Assembly: GCA_037576195.1 (NCBI GenBank)
Contig: CM075101.1
Span: forward strand, 2,542,001-2,606,000
DNA: 64,000 nucleotides
DNA from: Phytoseiulus persimilis
Taxonomy: Eukaryota; Arthropoda; Arachnida; Mesostigmata; Phytoseiidae
Direction: 5' to 3'
The notes beneath the pieces are model-generated. The model was not told the origin of the DNA and did not search any database. It was given only the letters and a program-made list of their open reading frames with translations. Position 1 is the first letter of the stretch. Each line of letters starts with the position of its first letter. Below, in pieces: positions 42,491 to 51,942 of the stretch. The position numbers were made by a program, and so were the translations under genes.

Positions 42491-43439
42491 CCTATACAGT
42501 CATGGGAACGTCCTGGGGATTCCCCCCTGTCCCGCATTCCAAACTAAACAACAAGGGTAAGTGTTGAAGTTACTGGTGTGGGATAATAATGGAACATCAG
42601 TCCATCTCTGATATATCCTTCATATGCAAATATAATAACCCTCTATCTGCCGGCAGGCGCACAATAATGGTTAGCACTAGACTTTGCCTAGTCATGCAGA
42701 AGGCCGGTTTAGCCGCCACTGTCCAGTCAGCTCACTATCGTGATATCTAACTTGGTACCGCTACAGCTCCTTGTGGAGCCCGAAGCAGCGAGGAACTTTC
42801 CTCTGGTGAGCTTTCGAGAGTTCCAGGATTCTGAGAATGGTCGACCACGAGCATTTGAGCTGACCAGCCGCCTGCAAAGTTGTCTCCGAATAGCAGAGTC
42901 AGGCGGTCCCTCTCGCTATTGTGGCCAGACGCGGGCAAAGTAGGAACGTTCCGGCATTTTCTTCCAATCTAGAACGACAACATTGAGGATATTTCGAGCC
43001 GAGAATTCGGATGAAGGATCCTGCGCGATGTTCTGAGACTACATCAGCATCATTGTAGGCTTTGTTGAGCGGGAAGCGATCGACAAACTCACGAGCTCCT
43101 CAATTTCAGAACCGATTGATCCACGGACCCGTCAAGTCACTAGTTCCTTTTTATGGCTTCTGGGAAGATGATTTTTGACTTGGTGTCCACGTCTCGGAAA
43201 AACTGGGAGCGCTTCCTGTGACTTCGTGTTCATGACCGCGCCTCTTGCTCATGATTGTTCGACTCGAAACAATGGCATCATTCCTGTAATGATGGATCAC
43301 AGAAACCTTCCCTCCATGTTCGTTTCGATTCACGAAGGCAGACTTCACGATTGAGATGATCGTGACCCTTAGTTCCGGAATAGTACGCTCCTCCTCGCAA
43401 CACCTCTGAACGAACTAGCTCCGCAGATCTTCCGACGCA
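42491..43439. other. Possible copia LTR start, then unassigned DNA
   Basis: The LTR-like start at 42562 (TGTTGAAGTTACTGG) has an AT-rich TATA-like stretch near 42630. Its end could not be set. The rest is unrecognised. Confidence 0.3.
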
Positions 43440-45354
43440 TAACTTCAGCCGTCTTATCGACATTGCAGAATACATCATTCTGCATAGGTTCAACCACGAA
43501 ATAGGCACTGAGAGCGCCCTATCGGGTGGCAGCACGGCTTCAGGAAGGGCAGGTCTCGGAGCTTCGGAGGCAGTTCTGGATCGCGCCTGGGTGGAGAGGG
43601 GGAAGGTTATGTCGAAGACGAGGAACTCCGTACTTCCCATACTCCTGAACGTTGAGAACGTTTTGAACTCGGCCAACTGGGGGAAAATAATTAGAGCTCC
43701 CATATGACCGGATATGTCCTTTTCTGTCTATTTATCCGGTTTTCGAAGGCAACCGAGAAAATGTCCGGTTTCCAGGCTCATAGATCGAGTGGTCAGCCAT
43801 GGCTTTCAATGAACTTCCGCATCCAAAATATCGATGACTCTCGGGCAACAGAGCGCGAGACGATTTCGGGATTGTAAGGGAATGTTTGAAGAGCGGAATT
43901 CCAACAGACGGAATATGGGTCCTCGCACTTCATCTGCGGAGCTGCGTATTGACTTTGTTACCGGAGTTCCGAAATATCGCGAGGTGTAATCAAGGTGACA
44001 CCCTTTTGCGGCCCCGTCGATACGAAACCACCTGAGCCATTGATCACACGCTGGGTACAATCCTGAGCACCGCATTCCAACCTCACAAAAGTTTTTGAGG
44101 GAATCGAAACGTTCGTCTCGGAGATTCTAGCAGAGCACAGTTCGTCGCTGAAATCCTCAGTCGATGACCCAGATCTGGCAGTCCAGCTGGATTTGATTGC
44201 GCCATTCAAGAACTGCCAGATCAGCATCCTAAGCTCGATTCAGAGAACTCTCATAGGTCTTCCCGCAATACGGCCCAAGGAAATTGTGGGCACGGTTCCC
44301 GATCGCGATCTACCGCGGATATTGTCAGAGAGAGACTCCGACGTGTTCAAGCGCGCCATTCTCTTCAATGTGGGAGTGGAAACATTCTCTCCCATGAACA
44401 AGAACCTTTTTTCGAACAGGAGACATCGTTTGTCACGATCGGCCACCTGACGGTGCCTAAGATGGTCCGATCAAAGAAGTCCTCATGCAATGCTCTCACA
44501 TGCTTGATTTATCTGGAGAAAATCGCATGCCCGCCTCCTTTTCCGGTTTAAGGCAAAATGTCTGTTCTCCGCAGGGAAAAATGCCCGGTCATATGGGAGC
44601 TCTAGTATTAATGGATAGGTTTACGGGGAAGAGTTTCGTCCGAGAAATCGAGCCCCAAGAAATCGATCCTGGGACCAACTCTCTGGAATCTCGCCTATGA
44701 CGGGGTTTCGGAAATGAACCAGCCCGAAGGAGGAGAGACGATCGGCCATTCCGAAGATTTCGCCCTGCTGGTAACGGCACGGGATTTGATCGCTCCAGAA
44801 GTGAGGGCGAATGAAGCGTGTGCTCGCGTGGTAGAGTGGATGATTTCCCACCATCTGAGGCTCGCGACTGCTAAGACTGAGGCTCTCATCCTGCCAGGCC
44901 GGAAACGGACGTGGTGGATGGACACCCCGAAGAGATCAGGAGGTCAGCGGAATATCTCGGGACTGTCCTCGACGCCACACTAACCGGAAACGCGCATATC
45001 AACAAGATATGCCTCGGAGTGTAGCGGGTCTCCCCGAACCTTGGACGAACTTACCGCGCTACGGAGGGTGCTCGGAAGGGAACCGAACATTGCTGGCCTC
45101 AGTGGCCGACAGCATGGCCATGTTCGCGGCTCCCGTTTAGAGCGACTTGACCTTGCGAACGAGGCATAGCCGGATGAAGTTGCGGTCGGCCCAGCGGACA
45201 CTGGCTATCAGGGTATGCCGGGCGTGCCGGGCGGTCTTGACTGACGCGCTCCCAGTGCTGGCTCGGATGCTGCGCTTGATACCGGATCTCGGTGAGTGGA
45301 TCCGAACCCCCACCGCCCTGGCGGCGAGCTATCCTTTGAAGTCACACAGGTTGT
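43440..45354 (+). mobile_element. R1-clade non-LTR retrotransposon fragment, split by hAT
   Basis: Reverse-transcriptase motifs occur in order on the plus strand. ILHRFNHEIGTESALSG and WQHGFRKGRS are at about 43470-43550, and VENVLNSANWGKI runs up to the hAT junction. After the hAT insert come ILGPTLWNLAYDGVSEM, HSEDFALLVTARD (the position of the YADD box, here mutated) and TKTEALIL. TLAIRVCRACRAVLTDALPVLA follows at about 45195. The GPTLWNxxYDGV wording is typical of R1-like elements. Several frameshifts and the lost catalytic Tyr-Ala make it inactive. R1 elements often target rDNA, but no rRNA sequence is visible here. Confidence 0.7.
43692..44604 (+). mobile_element. hAT element (TAGAGCTCCC family), copy 1
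   Basis: The ends TAGAGCTCCCATATGACCGG and its reverse complement face each other; the flanking 8-mers AAAATAAT and GTATTAAT match at five positions. The interior carries a decayed transposase end on the plus strand (44103-44450). It contains FNVGVETFSPMNKNLF, corresponding to the hAT dimerisation motif E-x-FS-x-MN. It sits inside the R1 reverse transcriptase, so it inserted later. Confidence 0.65.
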
Positions 45355-46014
45355 GATCGGCCACTGGTTCAGCAACAGAACTTGACCCGGATATTTTATT
45401 CCCATATTCCACTGAAAAACCGTATTGACAAGATGAAATCTCCGAGAGGAAAGATAGAGCCAGCTTTATTCAGTTGCAAAGCAGAGGAAAATGCTGCGAA
45501 ATGATATCCTTCCGAGGAAACAGACTCTCCGACATGGAAGAGAATGACCATTAGACTCCAGTATACTTGAGACCAGGAAGCCACGCGAGGTGATGAATGA
45601 AAACATGTTAGCTGCACCCGGACCAATCTATTATGCATGCTTTTATAAACCCGATCGAAAGAGTTCAAAGGATAATAATCGTCAATTCCTCATCCCGTAC
45701 CCCCATGATGGTTATCATGCCTATTGTGGAACAGCCAATGAGCTCGTGCTCGATAGTGAAGAGCCCCGGATTCATATTTTCATTGCCGCGTTCCCAGCAG
45801 ACCTGCTCGGCTGGAAACTTTTGAGCGAAACGGCATGCCGGCAGTTCGACGGGTCGACTCGCGCTCACAAAACATGCACTGTTAGACTGAATCCATTCAG
45901 TTTTTGAACGATTTAGCGGAGCCTCTGTACTGCGAATGCACATGTGCGGACCCTGAGTGCTGCCAGCTGTTCCAAAGGAGTTGGAGCTTTCCCGGCTCTT
46001 CACGCAGATAACGC
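45355..46014. other. No recognisable gene
   Basis: Short frames on both strands; nothing recognised. Confidence 0.3.
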
Positions 46015-46022
46015 CTGATCCT
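46015..46022. repeat. Left 8-bp target duplication of hAT copy 2
   Basis: CTGATCCT; the identical 8-mer follows the right end at 46476-46483. Confidence 0.8.
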
Positions 46023-46475
46023 CAGAGCTCCCATATGACCGGACATTTTTTCTGCAAAAAACGGAAATTTGTCCGGCGGACATTTTGCCTTAAACCGGAC
46101 AAGGAGGCGGACATGCAAATTTCAGACTTTCTCCAGATAAATTGAGCATTTGAGAGTGTTGAATGAGGACCCCTTTAATCGGACTATCTTAGGTATCGTC
46201 ACAGTCTTTCTACTCGTCGAAAAGTAGGTCCGCATAGTTAAATCGATAAGGGCCTATTTGTGTTCGATCGTGACGAGCTATGTCTCCAGTCCGAAAAAAG
46301 GTTCTTGTACATGGAAAAGAAACGGGTCATCGACTTAGGGTTTCAGCGAGAGCTGTCCGCAGGTTTTACTTTCATCTTCGAGACGAACAATTTCGAAACC
46401 GGTCATTTCCTCGGTTGCTCAAGAACACCGGACAAACGGACGGAAAAGGACATGTCCGGTCATAAGGGAGCTTTA
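46023..46475 (-). mobile_element. hAT element (TAGAGCTCCC family), copy 2, non-autonomous
   Basis: At 453 bp it has terminal repeats CAGAGCTCCCATATGACCGG and, at the other end, the complement of TAAAGCTCCCTTATGACCGG. Perfect 8-bp duplications CTGATCCT lie outside. The subterminal sequence is the inverse of the right end of copy 1, so it is in the opposite orientation, and most of the transposase region is deleted. Confidence 0.8.
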
Positions 46476-46483
46476 CTGATCCT

Positions 46484-47232
46484 TGAACTATGTAGCACTG
46501 TGGGCGAAGATCCGATGGGCTTCGGGAGCATTGCATGGTGTCATCAAGCACGAGTACCGAATCGTGGATCATCGAGTGGATGATGAACTCCCCTCCCAGA
46601 TTGGAGCTTTGGCGAAAATCGCCTGGTTTTCGAACAACACTTTCGCTGTAGACTACTTACTCTTCGCGCGTCATCTCTCCGATATTCTGAGACCAGCGAA
46701 GATTCTGAATTGATAGTTCCACCATCAGAGGGGTCCGGGTTGAACAACTGCCAACTGTCATCTTCCGCACTCTTCCGGTCGGCTGCTACTTGCAGGCATA
46801 GTTGATGAGTCTCGGGCGCACCTAAATGATTGACAATGAATGACGAATATTTTCATCCATCATCCTGAATGGCTTCCTAGTGTTGTGGAGACTGGGATCT
46901 AGATGTTCATCCCAATCTGTGTAGAGGGATTTTTTTTCATCGGAGAGCATATCATTTTGGAGCTTCTTCCCTCAGTTCTCCGATGGAGTAGAGATAGAGT
47001 CTCTGTCCTGTCTCGTTCTCGGGGACCAAGTCTACGAACATTCCTTTGTTTCGAAAATTTGTAGTCAAATGTCGAAAGGATACGGTATATAGATACGGAA
47101 TTTGAAGCATGCCTTCCCCTCTGGGAACATTACCACCCAGAGGGAAGGGAAATCGCGCCAGATAACTGGTTTCCTTCGGGGCCCGGAACCGACCCTTATT
47201 CTGCTGTACCCTTTCTGTTTTACAGTTCACTC
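46484..47232. other. No recognisable gene
   Basis: Only short frames; nothing recognised. Confidence 0.3.
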
Positions 47233-47240
47233 CTCGAGGC

Positions 47241-47544
47241 TAGGGTTTGCAGAAGCCCGCATTTTGAAGACCGCAAGCGTCTGCAACTGCTGCGTCAGGA
47301 CCGCGGGCTCGAACCCGCGGCTTTCACCGCAAAAGCCCGCAGATTTACTTTCTTTACTATAACTATTCAGATAACAATTATCAAACTCCGCTGACTATTA
47401 GTTATAGTCAAGATTCTTGAGGCGAGTTCCATCAAGCCCGCAGCAGAGCCCGTTAGCCAGCGGTGCTCTGGACTTTCGCGGTTACTCGCAAAATTCATAT
47501 GCCGCGGGCTTGCGGTCTCTAAAAAGCCGGGTTTGAGAACCCTA
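47241..47544. mobile_element. 304-bp hAT MITE with perfect 8-bp duplication
   Basis: The left end is TAGGGTTTGCAGAAGCCCGC; the right end is the complement of TAGGGTTCTCAAACCCGGC. CTCGAGGC lies immediately outside both ends (47233-47240 and 47545-47552). There is no coding capacity. It is a different terminal family from the other hAT elements here. Confidence 0.75.
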
Positions 47545-47552
47545 CTCGAGGC

Positions 47553-48212
47553 GAACGTTTCCATCCATCAAGGGTAGCACGCTACCAAAGTTACGGCTGT
47601 TGTTCTGTTTCCAGGAACCTTCTCCGAGAACTCGAATGACTGCGTTCAATCCTCCCGAGCAGACAGAAAACTCCCTCAAGGAGGCGCGATAGTTTTAAGC
47701 GAGCCAATCGATCACTGCAACTCTTTTCAGATGGGTGGTCATTGAGTATCTTCCAACATTCGTGTCAACTCCGCGACTGTATTCATGAGGACGGAATTGG
47801 CTTAGTAGACCATTTTGTGTACAGCCCACATCGAGGTTCATTTCAAGTTCACACCGTGCTGACTGCGGTGGATCATATTTTCCCCGCAAGAAACCCAACG
47901 ATGGAGTTTCTATAAGGCGGCCATGACGCGCGAAAATTCAATGAAGCTGTCAGCGGAAATGTATTCCTCCCGCACAACCGACGCATGAGGTATATACTCA
48001 AACGATTGCGAATACTACAGATCAAGCCGAGATCTCCGCTCGTAAATACGCGAAACTCGTCAGACCTCCGAACCAGGAGAGATCTGATGAGGTGGATCGA
48101 TTCTCTTTGGCAATTATTTCTATCGATTGGTCTTGAGGTTTTCAGAAGCCGTTTCCGTGGAAATTCCGAAGCTTGTTCTTAAGGGAATGAGACAGGGAGT
48201 TCCCGACCGTTC
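47553..48212. other. No recognisable gene
   Basis: Spacer; nothing recognised. Confidence 0.3.
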
Positions 48213-48222
48213 AGATATGCCT
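48213..48222. repeat. Target duplication of SINE-like copy 2 (left)
   Basis: AGATATGCCT; the identical 10-mer is at 48400-48409. Confidence 0.6.
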
Positions 48223-48391
48223 CTGTTTTCGGCTGAACCTCTCAGCCAGCCCTCAGGAGTGTCCCGGAATCACCTTTCGGTATTGCTTCAGTAACACTCC
48301 CTATCGCCTCGCAAATCCCATTGCGGGCGGTGGGCTTGGGTCTTAAGATGGTTCAGATTTAATTCTGATGTAAAGTAAATCTTTTTTTTTT
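48222..48391 (+). mobile_element. SINE-like structured retroposon, copy 2
   Basis: Same 170-bp unit as 7529-7698 in the opposite orientation, with three mismatches in total. It ends in T10 (48382-48391), followed by ACCACCCA and then the 10-bp flanking repeat. The four predicted hairpins are kept; one pair in the last stem is lost (AGATTTAAT with AGTAAATCT). The separate flanking repeat shows it moved on its own. Pol III origin is inferred from the T-run; no classical A and B boxes were found. Confidence 0.65.
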
Positions 48392-48399
48392 ACCACCCA

Positions 48400-48409
48400 A
48401 GATATGCCT
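48400..48409. repeat. Target duplication of SINE-like copy 2 (right)
   Basis: AGATATGCCT, identical to 48213-48222. Confidence 0.6.
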
Positions 48410-49219
48410 GGGACTCTGTAGCTTACTTAATTCTGCGGAGACCGGAACAAGTGGAAGTGTTCCGGTTTCTGTTCCTGAGGCCCATCTACGAGAACTGGCC
48501 TCGAACTTCCCCATGGAACGGTTATGGCTGTTTATTCATCCTCCGATGTGATATCTACATTCCCTCTCGTATAGATATCACATGTAACCCAGTTCCTGGG
48601 ACGTTTGAGCTCAGCGGGTGTCTCGCGGCCTTTCTCCCATGTTTCCAGGGTCATTCTCGTATCCCTCCATGTCTCCTGGCTGCTCTCCTCAGTCAGACCA
48701 AGTCTTCTTACGAGCGCTTCCGTCTCGGGTTGATTGGTGACACATTTCATTATAATGCGGGGGATGGTTTCGGGCTTCCGTCAGCATCTTGCGCATCAGG
48801 TGGGTCCTATGGGCCGAAGTCTACTTTCCGACTTCGAACCGCAGTTTCCAAGCACCGACAGGTCGAAGGACGAATGTCAGATCTCATGACATGCTCTGAA
48901 CACTTGGGAACCCACTTCTGAAACGGGATTCGAAAGTGATTGCCGCAGGCGATCTCCGAGATTTCGAAGTAGCGGCTTCTCTCACAACGAATTCAGGGAT
49001 GCCGGCCAGAGAGCTGGGGATGACAATCTTAGTTAGACAGAGACTCGAAACGAGAGGTATACTGATTCTCGGAGGTCTCTGAGGATTGGTCACAGAAGTG
49101 GGCCGCGAATGGCCGAAAATACTTTCGTATTGCGAAAATAGCCATGAAATACTACTGCGATCTTCGAACTATCGTCTTTTCGAGGGGTTCATTCGGGGGC
49201 TTCTTGAGGGGGAACGAGC
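48410..49219. other. No recognisable gene
   Basis: Includes a small palindrome (CCGGAAC...GTTCCGG near 48440-48465); otherwise nothing recognised. Confidence 0.3.
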
Positions 49220-49341
49220 TAAGGGGGAACGTAACCCGAGATCCCGCAGATGAAGAACTTATCAGATAATAGACTCTATTTACAGCGAGCTTGTCTTGTC
49301 CGAGCTACAGACTCGCTCCCCACTGAGCTCAACGAACCTCG
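49220..49341 (-). other. tRNA-like relic (possible SINE head)
   Basis: On the minus strand GAGCTCAGTGGGGAGCG resembles a tRNA D-arm and A box. About 75 bases on, GGGTTACGTTCCC resembles a degenerate B box. The spacing is longer than in a tRNA and the ends do not pair, so it is at best a decayed tRNA-derived SINE. Confidence 0.3.
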
Positions 49342-49513
49342 TTTCCTGATGATTTTGCCATCGGCCAATCCGGAGATTCCTTTGGCGGTCACGTTTAATC
49401 AGGGGACTCACCCCCGCGGAGCCGGAACCGTCATCTCCCTGCGTAGACTGCGCCCTGTAGTTTTCGGGCCGCCAAAAGAAAAAAACACGGGATGCTCAAA
49501 GTGGTGCTCCCCG

Positions 49514-49825
49514 CTACTGGGGGCCACGAGGACCTCGTCGAGGTGAACGAACACGGGCCCCGAATCCATCTGATAGGCACTGAACTGTCAGCGCTCCGTG
49601 ATTGCCCGCCGCGTCGGCATGCAGTGTGAGGGCGGTCAAGAACGCCGGGAGGAGCGACTTGAGCTCGTCTTCCGCCTTAATGAGATGGCATCGCAATGCT
49701 TCGCCCCTTGCCTCTTGGATTGGATGAATATGAGTGCGAAGCTTTTGGCCGCGGACGTCGATCATCAGCCCAAGAAGGGCCTTTTGCTCTTCATCAAGTA
49801 GAGCCCAGAATGGAGTGCTTGACAT
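49514..49825 (-). CDS. Unidentified 103-codon frame
   Basis: The frame MSSTPFWALLDEEQKALLGL and on is helical-looking and rich in Leu, Ala, Glu and Lys, and its surroundings are GC-rich. It resembles a short Gag-like segment in composition only; I can name no domain. It could be chance. Confidence 0.25.
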   Translation of the reverse strand: MSSTPFWALLDEEQKALLGLMIDVRGQKLRTHIHPIQEARGEALRCHLIKAEDELKSLLPAFLTALTLHADAAGNHGALTVQCLSDGFGARVRSPRRGPRGPQ

Positions 49826-49940
49826 CTGCGATGAGGGAGCTCCAACTGGCCCGACTCACCATTGTTGAAATTTTAAACTACCTGAAGAGGCACCCATCTA
49901 GTTGAGCTGATTGCTAGCAAATAAGGAGCAAACTGATTAG

Positions 49941-51309
49941 TAGACCTCCCATACGACCGGACAAAAACCTCGGATGGAGGAACCCGAGGATTTTCGCAGT
50001 TCTATTCATAAAGACACGGCTAATTCAACTCCGAGAATCTTCAGATTGAGGAACCCGTGCATTTTTGGAGTTCTATTCATACAGCCACGGCTAATTCAGC
50101 TCGGAACATCTGCCCTTTTGCGTCCGTTTATCCGGTTTTCTCAAGCGACCGGGACAATGTCCGGTTTTCAAGCTTACAGATCGAGTGGTCAACCATGTTT
50201 TGAATGAATTTCCACGTCGAGAAGATCGATGGTTTCGGAGCAACTGAGCGCGACATGATTCCAAGATTGGCAGGAGATAAGCAAAAAGCGCTTCTCCAAC
50301 AGCCGAAATATCGGTCCTCGCTCTTCATCGATGGGGCTGTCTTTTGACTGTGCTAAAGGAGTTTCTAAGTATCGCGAGGTGTGCACCGCCATCGAGATGA
50401 CGCCCACTGGCCGCCTCGTCGGTATGGCAACACGTGAGCCAGTAATCACAGGCCGGGGTACATTTCTAAGCACCGTAATGGGAATTTTGAGGCTATCAAA
50501 CTGTTCGTCTCGAAGATTCGAACAAAACCTGCGGACAGCTCGTCGCTGGTGTTCCCAGTCGATGACCCAGGCCTGGCAGTCCAGCTGGCTTTGACTGCTC
50601 AATTTTCGGAATTGCCTTATCAGCATCCTGAGCTGGATTCAGAGAACTTTCAAAGGTCCTTCCGCGACGTGGCTCGATGAAATTATGGGAGAAAATCATA
50701 ATTCCGCTCAGCTGTGTATAAAGTCAGAGAGAGACTCCGAAATAGCTGAGCACGCCATCCTCTCTGATGTAGGAACGGAATGGTCCTTCTCCATGAACGA
50801 GTATTTTTTTCCGGACAGGAAACAAAGTTTGTCACGATCGAACATAAAGAGGCTCTTATCGATATCAACACGGGTGGGATTGGGGAGTCCCTTACCCGAG
50901 TAGTGAGGTGTGGCCTCTAAAACTCCCCCTGTCGCCACCCAGGGTGCGGGAACTCGAGTTTTGTAGCTCGTTTGGTATTGCGTCCGTCACACCGGGAGCC
51001 CTTCGAGTGGCTGCGCAATCTCTGGTTCAAATCTGCGTATTCATTTCGATGGGTATCTTGTTCACATTGGCTGCACGGGCGTTGAGTTGCCTGCCTGTGA
51101 TGCGTATTTCCACGAATATTGAGCCTGGGACGGTCTAACCTTAGCTAGTCCGCTAAAAGATGTTCTCAATCGATACTCTCACAAGCCCAATTCATCCGGT
51201 CGAAGTCCGAAATTCGCATGCCTACCTCCTTGTCCGGTTTCAGGCAAAATTTCCGCCGGACAAATGTCCGTTGTTCACAGAAAGAATGTCCGGTCATATG
51301 GGAGCTCTA
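49941..51309 (+). mobile_element. hAT element (TAGAGCTCCC family), copy 3
   Basis: The left end is TAGACCTCCCATACGACCGG and the right end is the complement of TAGAGCTCCCATATGACCGG, giving a 1.37-kb copy. From about 50105 it aligns with copy 1. A plus-strand transposase remnant ends in GTEWSFSMNEYFFPDRKQSL and LLSIS (50780-50880), the hAT dimerisation pattern. Left of 50105 two tandem units of about 69 bp (ending CACGGCTAATTCA) are unique to this copy. The flanking 8-mers CTGATTAG and CGATTCGA do not match. Confidence 0.6.
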
Positions 51310-51464
51310 CGATTCGACTATCCGCTTCGCTTTCTCATGCCGCAGGAAGCAAACGTCTAAGCGCCTCTGACTCAGTTTTCCCCCATGAGGTCTTCGACAA
51401 CGATTCACCCATTTCAACGTACGCTTAAGTTCTACCGGCGAGGGTTCGCCTGTTGTTCCGGGAG

Positions 51465-51934
51465 CTAGACGCGAAGGGGGGGGGGGGGAGGCAAAGGGAG
51501 CTCGTGCGCCGTGCGCGAAGCTGATAGGGCGCGCAGTTAGGGGGCGCTCAGTTAAAGGGCGCGCAGGTATGGGGCGTGAAACCGTATCTGATTTTTTCCC
51601 GTTGTGACGAACTTTGTGATGATATAAATGACTGTGAAACGATGGTTCGTGCCAGGGATCATTATGGTTCAAGGGAAGCTGGGCGAATTAGCATTTTTGA
51701 GCATTGAGAGACGGAACGAAAAAAAAAAGTTTTTGAGCCGCAGTCAAGGCTCATCGCGCGCGATTCAGGTCCTGTCATCATACTATCGTGGTAACATTGA
51801 GTGAACAAGACCTTGTTCTCAACAAGAAGAATCTCTTGCGATGGCTCACCAAATTTTCGCGCGGGCTTGGAGAGGGTGGGGGGCGCATTTTCGCCGGTCT
51901 GCCCCGGGCGCCGCTTGAGCTAGATACGCCACTG
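51465..51934 (-). mobile_element. Probable hAT element with CAGTGGCGTA terminus
   Basis: The right end reads, on the minus strand, CAGTGGCGTATCTAGCTC followed by GCGGCGCCCGGGGC, closely like the terminus of the intact hAT at 9722. The left boundary near 51465 (GAGCTAGACGCG then G13) is only weakly like a terminus, and no duplication was found. No transposase is present. Confidence 0.45.
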
Positions 51935-51942
51935 GTCTCCAT

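Noticed and set aside
47281-47340. tRNA-like GGCTCGAACCCGCGG
   Set aside because: It lies inside the 304-bp hAT MITE and has no D-arm or acceptor pairing.
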